From: Methylobacterium haplocladii
Lineage (GTDB): Bacteria > Pseudomonadota > Alphaproteobacteria > Rhizobiales > Beijerinckiaceae
Direction of reading: 5' to 3'
Assembly: GCF_007992175.1 (NCBI RefSeq)
Contig: NZ_BJZT01000001.1
Span: 42,892-106,891, forward strand
DNA length: 64,000 nt
In this document: positions 45,019 through 53,886 of the stretch, piece after piece
Layout: each line of letters starts with the position of its first letter
Position numbering within the stretch: position 1 is the stretch's first letter
Position numbers and translations under genes: made by a program
Notes under the pieces: generated by a model
The model's database searches: none
Told to the model about the DNA's origin: nothing
The model's input: the letters and a program-made list of their open reading frames with translations, nothing else

Positions 45019-45349
45019 CTGCGTTCCCTGCACCACTGTCTCGCTCCCGCGCGGGGGCCGTCCGGCGACCCTCTCCTGCGAACTATATGTCCGTATCGCC
45101 AAAATCTGGCAATCGCAGCGCCCGGTCGGCAGTGAGAGAAGCATCGAGGCACCTGGGGATGGTCGACCGGTCCCGAAAGCTCAAGTCTCCGTGCGAAGGC
45201 GAGCGGATGCGGTGCCGGCCGTTGAGCCTTCAGTCACCATTTAGACAGTTCGACGCCCCGGAGCGACCGGCTCGGCCTCCGACGAGCGGCGCGTTAGACC
45301 TATGTTAATCGCGCCGGCCGTTCCTTCAAATCAAGCAGGGAGACACCGC
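45019..45349. other. Divergent region between FIST operon and GGDEF/EAL gene
   Basis: About 330 bases carrying both promoters. An ATG at 45302 is in frame with the GGDEF/EAL gene, but only the GTG at 45350 has a good AGGGAG ribosome site ten bases upstream. No RNA or repeat was recognised. Confidence 0.4.
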
Positions 45350-46918
45350 GTGGCGAAGCGAGCGAGCTGGGGCGAAACGGAGTTCTACGAGCTTCTCTGC
45401 CTGATGATGATCGGCGTCTGCGGCTGGGTCGTTGGAATCCAGCTCGGCGCGTTCCGGCTGCTCGATGAAGTAATGATCGACAAGGGCCTGTCCGACATCG
45501 TGATGCTCGGCTTCTTCGTCGGGATCGCCGCCTTCGTGGCGAGCGTCCACAAGTCGCTGAGACTGCGCAAGGCGATAGTCGAGCGGGACCTCGCCGAAGC
45601 GAAGGCCTCGTCGGTGGCGCGTCACGATTCTCTCACCGGCCTCGCCAATCGGCGCCGCTTCGTCGAAGGCGTGGACACGGCGTTCCGGCACGGTCCGGAA
45701 GGCGCGACCGCCGCCGTACTGCTGATCGACCTCGATCGCTTCAAGCCGATCAACGACCTCTACGGCCATGCCGCCGGCAACGTGGTCCTCTGCACCGTCG
45801 CCGAGCGCCTGGAACAGGTCCTTCCGCCCGGCAGCATCGCGGCGCGGCTCGGGGGCGACGAGTTCGCCGCGCTGCTGCCGTCATCGATCGGCAGCGAGGC
45901 GATCGCCCGGCTCGCGCAGGCCGTGATCACGACCCTCTCCGCCCCGATTTCCTGGCAGAGTTCGGAGCTGAAGGTCGGCGCGACCATCGGCATCGCGCTG
46001 GCTGGCGGTGCGGTCGGCGACGCCGAATCCGCGCTGCACGCGGCCGATCTCGCCATGTACCAGGGCAAGAAAGACGGCCGCGGGACGTACCGCTTCTTCG
46101 AGAGCGCGATGGACGAGGAGTTGCGGGCCCGTGCCCTGCTGGAACGCGACCTGCGCGAGGCAATCAACGAGGGGCGCATCGAACCGTTCTATCAGCCCGT
46201 CGTGGCGCTGCCCGGCCGCGAACTGACCGGCTTCGAGGTGCTCGCCCGCTGGCGGCATCCCGAGCGCGGCGTGCTGCCGCCGAGCGAGTTCATCTCGGTC
46301 GCCGAGGAGACCGGCATGATCGGCGATCTCTGCTACGACCTGCTGCGCCGGGCCTGCCGCGATGCGGCGAACTGGCCCTCGCACCTCCAGCTCGCCATCA
46401 ACATCGCGCCGCAGCAGTTCCAGGACCGCTGGCTCGCCGAGCAGATTCTGGCCATCCTCAACGAGACCGGCTTCCCGGCGAACCGCCTGGAGGTGGAGAT
46501 CACCGAGAGCGCGCTGATCCAGGATCTCGAAGCCACGCGCGCGACCCTGACCTCACTGCAGAATCTCGGCGTGCGCGTCGCACTCGACGATTTCGGGACC
46601 GGCTATTCGAGTCTCTACCACCTGCGCGAGCTCAAGTTCGACAAGCTCAAGATCGACCGCAGCTACGTGAACACCATCACCATGAGCGAGGAGCGCGCCA
46701 AGCTGGTGGATGCGATCATCAAGCTCGGGTCGAGTCTTGGGCTCGTGACCACCGCCGAGGGCATCGAGTGCTCCGGCAGCCTCGACTGGCTGGAAGGCCA
46801 GGGCTGCGACTTCGGCCAGGGCTACCTGTTCGGCAAGCCGATGTCGAAGGCAGAGACCGACCGGTATGTCGAGAACGGCCCCGCCGAGACGGCGGCGCGG
46901 CAGCAGATCGCGGCGTGA
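45350..46918 (+). CDS. Membrane-bound GGDEF/EAL protein of cyclic di-GMP metabolism
   Basis: A 522-residue protein with two N-terminal membrane helices (LLCLMMIGVCGWVVGIQ and IVMLGFFVGIAAFVA). A GGDEF domain with intact GGDEF follows (residues 184-188 counted from the alternative start at 45302), then an EAL domain with EVLARWRHP in place of EAL and DDFGTGYSSL. Both domains keep their key catalytic acids, so synthesis and breakdown of cyclic di-GMP are both possible. ATG 45302 is an alternative start 16 codons upstream. Confidence 0.87.
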   Translation: MAKRASWGETEFYELLCLMMIGVCGWVVGIQLGAFRLLDEVMIDKGLSDIVMLGFFVGIAAFVASVHKSLRLRKAIVERDLAEAKASSVARHDSLTGLANRRRFVEGVDTAFRHGPEGATAAVLLIDLDRFKPINDLYGHAAGNVVLCTVAERLEQVLPPGSIAARLGGDEFAALLPSSIGSEAIARLAQAVITTLSAPISWQSSELKVGATIGIALAGGAVGDAESALHAADLAMYQGKKDGRGTYRFFESAMDEELRARALLERDLREAINEGRIEPFYQPVVALPGRELTGFEVLARWRHPERGVLPPSEFISVAEETGMIGDLCYDLLRRACRDAANWPSHLQLAINIAPQQFQDRWLAEQILAILNETGFPANRLEVEITESALIQDLEATRATLTSLQNLGVRVALDDFGTGYSSLYHLRELKFDKLKIDRSYVNTITMSEERAKLVDAIIKLGSSLGLVTTAEGIECSGSLDWLEGQGCDFGQGYLFGKPMSKAETDRYVENGPAETAARQQIAA

Positions 46919-46998
46919 CCTGACGGTTAAGCTGAATCGGACCAGATCGATCGGGTCGCGTCGAGTTCATCGACGCGCGCGTCGCTCCGGACGCCTTG

Positions 46999-48015
46999 CT
47001 ACTCCGCCGCGCCGGCCGACTTCTTGTCCCCGGCCGCCGGTTCACCTGCAGCAGGCCGCACCGCCGCCCCCCACGGGAATCGGCCGACCTTGATGCTCTT
47101 GATCGCCTTCAGGGCTCCCACGTCGATCACGGTAACGTCGCCGGAGACGCCGTTGGTGGTAAGCAGCCGGTCCTGTTCGGGCGTCAGCACGGTGTGCCAG
47201 ACGCGGCGGCCGACGAGGATGTAGTTCACGACCTTGTAGGTCTTGGCGTCGATGACCGCGATGCGGTCGGATGGGCCGAGGGCCACGAACGCGTAGCGGC
47301 CGTCCTCGGTGAGGCTGATCCCGACGGGCTGGATACGGTCGGCCGAAACGCCCTTCACCTCGAAGCGGATCGTTTCGATCACCTTGCGGGTAGCGACGTC
47401 GATCACGGCGACGGTGCCGCCGATCTCGGACGACACCCAGAGCCGCGTGCCGTCCTTGCTGAACTCGGCGTGGCGCGGGCGCTGCTCGACCTGCGTCGCG
47501 TCGACCGCCTGCAAGGTCTTGGCGTCGATCCAATGAACCATGTTCGTGGTCTCGGAGGTCGTCACGGCGATCGTGCCATCGGGGCTGACAGCCATGCCTT
47601 CGGGCTCGATGCCCACGTCGATCTGCGCCAGCACCTTGCGCGAATCGGCGTCGACGACGGTGGTGGTGGCGTTGTTCTCGTTCGCGATGAAGAGAGTCCT
47701 GCCGTCCGGCGCCAGGGAAAACTGCTCCGGGTCCTCGCCGGAGGGCAGGTTGTGCAGCAGCTTGCCGGTCGCCGGATCGAGCACCTGCACGGCGTCGGAA
47801 TCGCTGGCGCACACGAAGAGCCGACTGCCATCCTTCGAAAAGACGATACCGCGAGGGCGACGGCCCACGGGGAAAGTGCGGGTCACCTCGTAGGTGGTCG
47901 TATCGATCACCGAGACGGAGTTGTCGCGCTCGTTGGTGACGTAGATCTCGTGGGCGAGGGCCGGCGGCGCGAGGATGCCGACTGCCAGCAGGCCCGCAAC
48001 TGTGCGGCGGATCAT
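46999..48015 (-). CDS. PQQ-dependent catabolism-associated beta-propeller protein (YVTN repeats)
   Basis: A 338-residue exported protein (signal AGLLAVGILAPPALA). It has six or seven YVTN-type blades, for example IYVTNERDNSVSVIDTTT, LFIANENNATTTVVDADS and TVAVIDVATRKVIET. This is the propeller type that co-occurs with PQQ alcohol dehydrogenases and an ABC-type binding protein. It starts two bases after the stop of that gene, so the pair is cotranscribed. A link to lanthanide uptake (Lut-type proteins) is possible but is only inference. Confidence 0.84.
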   Translation of the reverse strand: MIRRTVAGLLAVGILAPPALAHEIYVTNERDNSVSVIDTTTYEVTRTFPVGRRPRGIVFSKDGSRLFVCASDSDAVQVLDPATGKLLHNLPSGEDPEQFSLAPDGRTLFIANENNATTTVVDADSRKVLAQIDVGIEPEGMAVSPDGTIAVTTSETTNMVHWIDAKTLQAVDATQVEQRPRHAEFSKDGTRLWVSSEIGGTVAVIDVATRKVIETIRFEVKGVSADRIQPVGISLTEDGRYAFVALGPSDRIAVIDAKTYKVVNYILVGRRVWHTVLTPEQDRLLTTNGVSGDVTVIDVGALKAIKSIKVGRFPWGAAVRPAAGEPAAGDKKSAGAAE

Positions 48016-48016
48016 C

Positions 48017-49279
48017 CTATCCTCCCATGGCCTTGCAGGCGCTCTCGGGCTGGTCGAGGCCGAGGGTGTCGAGTTCGGTGCGCCGGTGCAGAAAACCCTC
48101 GACCGGGGCGGCCGCGACGACGGCGCCGGGCCAGAGCAGGTAGAGCGGCTGGCGCAGTTGGCCGTTCCAGGACCGGAAGCTGAGCGACCGGCCCTTGAAG
48201 CCGCCGACCTCGAATTTCGGGCCGAGCATCAATGCCTTGATCGCGGCCGGATCGCCGGATTTCAGCTGAACGGCCGCCTCGCCCACCGCATGCACGGCCA
48301 TCCAGCCGGCCCAGTCGACGGGGAGCATGCTGCGGCCGGCGAGCTTCTTGAAGCGCTCCCGCAACTGCACCGCGGCCCAAGCCTCGACGGCGCGGCCCCA
48401 GGCCGCCGGCGTCAGGCCCTGCGTGCCGACCACCGGACGCGGAGAGGCGGTGTTGAACACGAGGTTCGTGCCGAATTCGCCGAGTTCGTCGGCTACCGCG
48501 ACGACATCGTGCTCCGGGCCGCGCGTCACCAGGGCGAATTCGCGCAACGCGCTGTCGCGGATGTCCGCGCCGTGGGCGTCGAAGCGCGACTCGGCCACGA
48601 CTTTCGCGCCGAATTTTCTGGCGCTTCGCCGCAGGGCCTCGGCGTACAGGCCGTCGCCGGGATTCGGGCCGGAGACGAGCAGCATCCGCGTCCAGCGCTT
48701 GAACACGAGAAGCTGCACCAGCGCGTCGGCGAGCATGTCGCGCGACGGGATGACGTGGAGAAGCCGTGCCCGGCAATCGCCGTCGCGCAGGCGGGTGTCG
48801 GTGGCACCGATGTTGAGGAATACGGTGTCCCGCCCCTCCTCGGAATCCGTCAGAGCCAACACATCGTCGGCCGGGGCGTTGACCACGACGAAGCGCGGCG
48901 GGCCGGCTTTGGCGATCTCGGCGAAGGCGGCGCGGATGTCGGCGCCCGGCTCGACCACGGTGGTCTTCAGCGCGAAGCCGAGCCCGACGAAACGCCCTGT
49001 GGCATTCGAATCCCTGATTCCGAGTTCGGCCCCCTTGAGGCCCTCGTCGTCGGGGACCGGGTCCTCGTTGTTGAGCGGCGACGGCCGCTCGATGCGGCGT
49101 TCGATGTATTGGATCGCCAGGGGCTCGCCCGTCGGCGAAAGCGCCTGCGCGTCCGGCGCGGCCAGGACACCGAGAATGGCGACGAGGGCAAAGATCCAAA
49201 GGGCGCCGGGCACGATGCGGCGCCCGGGCGCGCTGGCGCGGGTCCGTCGGCCGGCCATCAGCATAACGCCCGCCTGCAT
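48017..49279 (-). CDS. ABC-type periplasmic binding protein of the PQQ-dependent alcohol dehydrogenase system
   Basis: A 420-residue protein with a basic N-terminus and signal (ALWIFALVAILGVLAAPDAQA), and a two-lobed branched-chain amino-acid-type binding fold. It lies directly upstream of the beta-propeller gene, an arrangement known from PQQ alcohol oxidation loci. The ATPase and permease that would complete a transporter are not in this window. The family's ligand is not known; lanthanide or a chelator is one idea. Confidence 0.82.
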   Translation of the reverse strand: MQAGVMLMAGRRTRASAPGRRIVPGALWIFALVAILGVLAAPDAQALSPTGEPLAIQYIERRIERPSPLNNEDPVPDDEGLKGAELGIRDSNATGRFVGLGFALKTTVVEPGADIRAAFAEIAKAGPPRFVVVNAPADDVLALTDSEEGRDTVFLNIGATDTRLRDGDCRARLLHVIPSRDMLADALVQLLVFKRWTRMLLVSGPNPGDGLYAEALRRSARKFGAKVVAESRFDAHGADIRDSALREFALVTRGPEHDVVAVADELGEFGTNLVFNTASPRPVVGTQGLTPAAWGRAVEAWAAVQLRERFKKLAGRSMLPVDWAGWMAVHAVGEAAVQLKSGDPAAIKALMLGPKFEVGGFKGRSLSFRSWNGQLRQPLYLLWPGAVVAAAPVEGFLHRRTELDTLGLDQPESACKAMGG

Positions 49280-49571
49280 CTCGGCAGATCTCGTTCCCGC
49301 CCCGTCTTCATCATTTGGCGACGACGATACGGCGCGGGTCGACGATGCGACATTGGACCAAGGTGCGGGGACCGATCGGCAGTTGTCCCAGGATCGAACG
49401 GCAGATGAGCCTGCTGGCTAGTACCAAAGCACAATGGGTTCGCCCCGCTGTGCTTGCTACCGTGGAAGCAATCGAAAGTGCGACGGCCCGCGAGGGTGAA
49501 GGACGCACCATGTTCACGGCGTGAACGGACTCAGAGCCGTCCGAGATGCCGTCAAGGGAGAGACATCGCAG

Positions 49572-49997
49572 ATGACCAAGAAGCTTGCGCTCGTCGGAGG
49601 CGTGCTGGCCACGCTCATCGTGTCGAGTGGCGCCGTCTTCAGTCACGGCGACGTCCAGCCCCAGGAGATCAAGACGGACGGCCTGGAGAAGCTCGGCGAC
49701 GAGTGGAAGAACGAGAACCCGTATCGCGGCAACGCGCAGGCCATCAAGATCGGTGCCTCGGGCTACAACCAGAACTGCGCCCGCTGCCACGGCCTCGAAG
49801 TCATTTCCGGCGGCCTCGCCCCCGACCTGCGCTATCTGGAGAAGGGCAAGGAGGGCGACGAGTGGTTCAAGGAGCGCGTGACCCACGGCGCGATCATCAA
49901 CGGCGTCACCAAGATGCCGGTCTTCGCCGGGGTGCTGTCGCAGGAGGGCCTCTGGGCGATCCGCAGCTACCTCGAATCGAAGCACGAGGAACAGTGA
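49572..49997 (+). CDS. Cytochrome c-550, PedF/ExaB-type electron acceptor
   Basis: A 141-residue exported cytochrome (signal LALVGGVLATLIVSSGAVFS). It has a single heme motif CARCH (Cys69, Cys72, His73) and Met115 in TKMPVFAG as the likely sixth ligand. The mature start HGDVQPQ and NQNCARCHGLE resemble Pseudomonas PedF/ExaB, the electron acceptor of quinoprotein ethanol dehydrogenases. A GGGAGAG ribosome site lies about nine bases upstream of the ATG. It overlaps or closely precedes the XoxJ-like gene. Confidence 0.86.
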   Translation: MTKKLALVGGVLATLIVSSGAVFSHGDVQPQEIKTDGLEKLGDEWKNENPYRGNAQAIKIGASGYNQNCARCHGLEVISGGLAPDLRYLEKGKEGDEWFKERVTHGAIINGVTKMPVFAGVLSQEGLWAIRSYLESKHEEQ

Positions 49998-50011
49998 GCG
50001 GCTCGAGGGTG

Positions 50012-50881
50012 ATGGCTCACAGCACACGGTCCATGGTCCGCGGGTTCCTGTTCTCTGTCGCAGCCGTCGCCCTTGCGACGGCGCCCGTCGCGGCGCGCCC
50101 TCTCGACGAGGTCGCTAGCGATGGCACGCTGCGGGTGGTGCTCTACGAACAGAATGCTCCCTTCTCCGATCTGAAGGACGGCAAGCCCTACGGAATCGAG
50201 GTCGACCTGGCCGAGGCGCTGGCCGCGGCCCTGAAGGTCAAGGCCGAGATCCGCCTCGTCGATGCGGGCGAGAACGTCGACGGTGACTTTCGGTTGAACC
50301 TCTGGAAGGGCGATCTCGCCGGATCGCAGCTCGGCGACCTGATGCTGCACGTGCCGGTCGACAAGCTGCTCGCGATCCGCAACGAGCAGATCTTCATGAC
50401 GCGGCCCTACTATGACCAGAGGCTCGCCTTCGCCGTGCGCAAGAGCGCCGTCGAGAACTTCGAGACGGTCGGCGACATCGGCACCGCCGCGATCGACGTG
50501 GAGGGCAACAGCGCCTCGGACGCGATGCTGCTCACCGCCCAGGGCGGACAGCTCCGGCCGAACCTCAAGCACTTCAAGAGCTTCGACGAGGCTGCGAAGG
50601 CGTTCCTCGCCGGTGACGCCCCGATCCTTGCCGGATCGCGTGCCGGCATCGAGTCCGCCTTGTTCGCAGCCAAGTCCTCGAAAGACGAGATCGGCATCCG
50701 CGAACTCCGGCTCGGCGGCCCCGTGAAGCTGACCTGGGACCTTGGCGGCGCCGTGAAAAGCGATTCGCGCGACCTCGCCTATGCCGTCGGCGACGCAATC
50801 ACCGCGATGACCGAGAACGGCACTCTGAAGGCGATCTTCGACAAACATGGCGTCGAGTTCTCGGCGCCGAAGGGATACTGA
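50012..50881 (+). CDS. Quinoprotein-associated periplasmic binding protein, XoxJ/MxaJ-like
   Basis: A 289-residue secreted protein (signal GFLFSVAAVALATAPVAA) of the amino-acid-binding-protein fold (SBP_bac_3): TLRVVLYEQNAPFSD, GIEVDLAEALA, TRPYYDQRLAFAV. It is the size of XoxJ and MxaJ, thought to help activate or assemble PQQ dehydrogenases. The ATG at 50012 is used; a GTG at 49994 overlapping the cytochrome stop is in frame and also plausible. A strong terminator separates it from exaF. Confidence 0.83.
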   Translation: MAHSTRSMVRGFLFSVAAVALATAPVAARPLDEVASDGTLRVVLYEQNAPFSDLKDGKPYGIEVDLAEALAAALKVKAEIRLVDAGENVDGDFRLNLWKGDLAGSQLGDLMLHVPVDKLLAIRNEQIFMTRPYYDQRLAFAVRKSAVENFETVGDIGTAAIDVEGNSASDAMLLTAQGGQLRPNLKHFKSFDEAAKAFLAGDAPILAGSRAGIESALFAAKSSKDEIGIRELRLGGPVKLTWDLGGAVKSDSRDLAYAVGDAITAMTENGTLKAIFDKHGVEFSAPKGY

Positions 50882-50905
50882 ACAACCCACCTCGCAGGAC
50901 CAAGC

Positions 50906-50966
50906 AAAAAAAACGGACGAAGACTTTCGCTGCCGGCGTCGGCTGCGAGAAGACTTCGTTTTTTTT
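50906..50966. terminator. Strong hairpin terminator between the XoxJ-like gene and exaF
   Basis: Eight A residues at 50906-50913 face eight T residues at 50959-50966, with an inner GC stem (cgctgccg / cggctgcg, one mismatch). It could act in both directions and isolates exaF from the upstream gene pair. Confidence 0.75.
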
Positions 50967-51126
50967 GCGTTTATTGCTCGGGTACGAGCTTAATAACTCT
51001 CATCTTATACTTATGGCCAATAACCTGTATTGCCGACTCTGACTAACGTCCAGCGCGAGGCATGCCGTTCGACCAACGAGGAGTTTCAGCTCCCCGGCAG
51101 CCAGATGATCCAGAGGAGGAGATGTC

Positions 51127-52932
51127 ATGAGATTGCGTGACCAGTTTCTGACGGCGGCCGGGGCCTTCGCCCTGCTCGTCGGCGCGGCGGCCTTGTCCGC
51201 CCCGCAAGCCAAGGAGCCCGAGAAGGCGGCCGCAGCGTCCGGCGGCGTCAGCGATCAGGACATCCTGAACGACGCCAAGACCGTTGACGACGTCGTCTCC
51301 TACGGCCTCGGCCCGCAGGCCCAGCGCTACAGCCCGCTCAAGGCCATCAACAAGGAGACCATCAAGGGTCTCGTGCCGGCCTATTCGTTCTCGTTCGGCG
51401 GCGAAAAGCAGCGCGGCCAGGAGAGCCAGGCCCTCGTGAAGGACGGCGTCCTCTACGTGACCGGCTCCTACTCGCGCCTCTACGCCATCGACTCGCGCAC
51501 CGGCGAGAAGCTCTGGCAGTACGAAGCCCGTCTGCCCGAGGGTATCCTGCCCTGCTGCGACGTCGTGAACCGCGGCGCCGCGCTCTACAAGAACATGGTC
51601 ATCTTCGGCACGCTCGACGCCAAGCTCGTCGCCCTCGACCAGAAGACCGGCAAGGTCGTCTGGAAGAAGGACATCGACGATTTCAAGGGTGGCTACAGCT
51701 ACACCGCCGCGCCGCTCATCGTGAAGGGCATGGTCATCACCGGCGTGTCCGGCGGTGAGTTCGGCATCGTCGGCCGCGTCGAGGCCCGCAACGCCGAGAC
51801 CGGCGAACTCGTCTGGCAGCGCCCGGTCATCGAAGGCCACATGGGCACGCTGAACGGCAAGGAATCCACGATGACCGGCAAGGTCAACGAGACCTGGCCG
51901 GGCGACATGTGGAAGTACGGCGGCGGCGCGACGTGGCTCGGCGGCACCTACGATCCCGAGACCAACCTGATCTATTTCGGCACCGGCAACCCGGGTCCGT
52001 GGAACTCCTGGCTGCGTCCGGGCGACAACAAGTGGACCGCCTCGCGCATCGCGCTCAACCCCGAGAACGGCGAGATCGTCTGGGGCTTCCAGACCACCCC
52101 GCATGACGGCTGGGACTTCGACGGCGTGAACGAGTTCGTGCCGTTCGACCTCAACAAGGGCGGCAAGACCATCAAGGCCGGCGCCACCGCCGACCGCAAC
52201 GGCTTCTTCTACGTCCTCGACCGCACCAACGGGAAGTTCATCTCGGCGAGCCCGTTCGTCGAAAAGATCACCTGGGCGAAGAAGATCAACGACGACGGCC
52301 GTCCGGACTACGATCCGGCCTTCCGTCCCGGCGACCCGGCCAAGGCCGAGGGCGACGAGAAGAAGGGCAAGTCCGTGTTCGCGGTGCCGAGCTTCCTCGG
52401 CGGCAAGAACTGGATGCCGATCGGCTACAGCCCCGAGACCAAGCTGTTCTACGTACCCTCCAACGAGTGGGGCATGGACATCTGGAACGAGGCCGTCTCG
52501 TACAAGAAGGGCGCGGCCTATCTGGGTGCCGGCTTCACCATCAAGCCGGTCTTCGACGACCATATCGGTTCGCTGAAGGCGATCGACCCGACCACCGGCA
52601 AGGTGGTGTGGAACTACAAGAACAAGGCTCCGCTCTGGGGCGGCGTCCTGACCACGGGCGGCAACCTCGTCTTCACCGGTACGCCCGAGGGCTTCCTCAA
52701 GGCCTTCGACGCCAAGACCGGCGAGGAAGTCTGGAAGTTCCAGACCGGCACCGGCGTCGTCTCCTCCCCGATCACCTGGGAGCAGGACGGCGAGCAGTGG
52801 GTCGGCGTCACCGCCGGCTGGGGCGGCGCGGTGCCGCTCTGGGGTGGCGAGGTGGCCAAGTCCACCGCCGGCATCAACCAGGGCGGCAGCTTCTGGGCCT
52901 TCAAGCTGCCCAAGAAGGTCGCCACGCGCTAA
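51127..52932 (+). CDS. exaF: Lanthanide-dependent PQQ ethanol dehydrogenase, ExaF/PedH type
   Basis: A 601-residue quinoprotein alcohol dehydrogenase with a signal peptide and eight-bladed W-motif propeller. The vicinal cysteines Cys143-Cys144 (PCCDVVNRG) lie beside PQQ. Expected metal ligands are Glu211 (SGGEFG), Asn288 (GTGNPGPWN), Asp330 and Asp332 in GWDFDGVNE; the extra Asp332 marks the lanthanide form, while calcium ExaA has Ser there. The blades ([22 protein letters not shown]) resemble ExaA more than XoxF. It oxidises ethanol and other alcohols in the periplasm, passing electrons to cytochrome c-550. AGAGGAGGAG gives a strong ribosome site. Confidence 0.9.
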   Translation: MRLRDQFLTAAGAFALLVGAAALSAPQAKEPEKAAAASGGVSDQDILNDAKTVDDVVSYGLGPQAQRYSPLKAINKETIKGLVPAYSFSFGGEKQRGQESQALVKDGVLYVTGSYSRLYAIDSRTGEKLWQYEARLPEGILPCCDVVNRGAALYKNMVIFGTLDAKLVALDQKTGKVVWKKDIDDFKGGYSYTAAPLIVKGMVITGVSGGEFGIVGRVEARNAETGELVWQRPVIEGHMGTLNGKESTMTGKVNETWPGDMWKYGGGATWLGGTYDPETNLIYFGTGNPGPWNSWLRPGDNKWTASRIALNPENGEIVWGFQTTPHDGWDFDGVNEFVPFDLNKGGKTIKAGATADRNGFFYVLDRTNGKFISASPFVEKITWAKKINDDGRPDYDPAFRPGDPAKAEGDEKKGKSVFAVPSFLGGKNWMPIGYSPETKLFYVPSNEWGMDIWNEAVSYKKGAAYLGAGFTIKPVFDDHIGSLKAIDPTTGKVVWNYKNKAPLWGGVLTTGGNLVFTGTPEGFLKAFDAKTGEEVWKFQTGTGVVSSPITWEQDGEQWVGVTAGWGGAVPLWGGEVAKSTAGINQGGSFWAFKLPKKVATR

Positions 52933-52950
52933 CGCGCTCCTTCGAAACTG

Positions 52951-52977
52951 CGTGACGAGGCCCTGGGCCTCGTCACG
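52951..52977 (+). terminator. Hairpin downstream of exaF
   Basis: A perfect 13-base inverted repeat (cgtgacgaggccc / gggcctcgtcacg) begins 19 bases after the exaF stop. No T run follows, so it may stabilise the 3' end rather than terminate alone. Confidence 0.6.
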
Positions 52978-53083
52978 CTCCGACTACGCACGACGACCTC
53001 GGCAAGGTAGCCGCCCGCCGTACGGCCGAGGTCTTTTCCGAACCGGCTTTCCGACGAATCTCCAGGTGGGCGTGCCGTCGATC

Positions 53084-53845
53084 ATGCAGACCGCCCGCGC
53101 GAACGAGATGATGTCTGCGTCACACGGGGATATGCTGCCCACGGGCGAGGGTATCGACGCCCGGCCGGAGGGCGTCGCCTTGCAGCTTCTCATTGTCGAC
53201 GATCACCCGCTGTTCCGGGAAGCGCTCGCGAGCGCGATCCATCTCGCCTTCCCGCACGCCAACCTGCTCGAAGCCGACGGCATCCGCGCGGCCTGCGACG
53301 TGCTGGCCAGGACGCCTGCGATCGACCTGACGCTGCTCGACCTCTCGATGCAGGGCGTCACCGGCTTCGACGGCCTCGTTACCATCCGCACCCGATTTCC
53401 GCGCATCCCGATCCTGATCGTCTCGGGGCTCGAGGAGCCGCGCATCATGCGCGAGGCGCTGCACCACGGCGCCGCCGGCTTCGTGCCGAAGGCAGTCGAC
53501 AAGGCGACGCTGACCCGTGCAATTTCCGAAGTGATGAACGGCGCCCTGTTCATGCCACCGAACCTCGCCGGCATCCCGGAGACGACCCCGGCACGCGCCA
53601 GGAAGACGCCCCTCGCCGATCGGATCGCCCTGCTTACGCCGCAGCAGATGCGCGTCCTGATGATGATCCGTCAGGGAAAGCTCAACAAGCAGATCGCCCA
53701 CGAACTCCAGGTCGGCGACTCGACCGTGAAGGCCCACGTCTCCGAGATCCTGCGCAAGCTGGAGGTGATCAGCCGGACGCAAATCGTGATCGAGACGGCG
53801 TATCTGGATTTCGACCAGAGCAACGGGTCGTTCGTAGCGGGGTGA
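53084..53845 (+). CDS. LuxR-type response regulator, AgmR/ErbR-like
   Basis: A 253-residue regulator with a receiver (DDHPLFREA, phospho-acceptor Asp86 in LLDLSMQGVTG) and a C-terminal LuxR helix-turn-helix (LTPQQMRVLMMIRQGKLN, STVKAHVSEILRKL). The DDHPLFREAL and SNKQIA-like regions resemble AgmR/ErbR, which activates PQQ-dependent ethanol oxidation genes in Pseudomonas. The position right after exaF supports the same role here. The start is ATG 53084; a methionine at residue 9 or 10 would also give a complete receiver. Confidence 0.85.
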   Translation: MQTARANEMMSASHGDMLPTGEGIDARPEGVALQLLIVDDHPLFREALASAIHLAFPHANLLEADGIRAACDVLARTPAIDLTLLDLSMQGVTGFDGLVTIRTRFPRIPILIVSGLEEPRIMREALHHGAAGFVPKAVDKATLTRAISEVMNGALFMPPNLAGIPETTPARARKTPLADRIALLTPQQMRVLMMIRQGKLNKQIAHELQVGDSTVKAHVSEILRKLEVISRTQIVIETAYLDFDQSNGSFVAG

Positions 53846-53886
53846 GCCTCCGCCGCTGTGGCGCACGCTGCGAAGCAACGGAGCCG

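Noticed and set aside
51127..52932. Calling the dehydrogenase xoxF because of the lanthanide aspartate and the XoxJ-like neighbour
   Set aside because: The blade sequences and the PCCDVVNRG and EGHMG stretches follow ExaA, not XoxF; ExaF/PedH also carry the aspartate.
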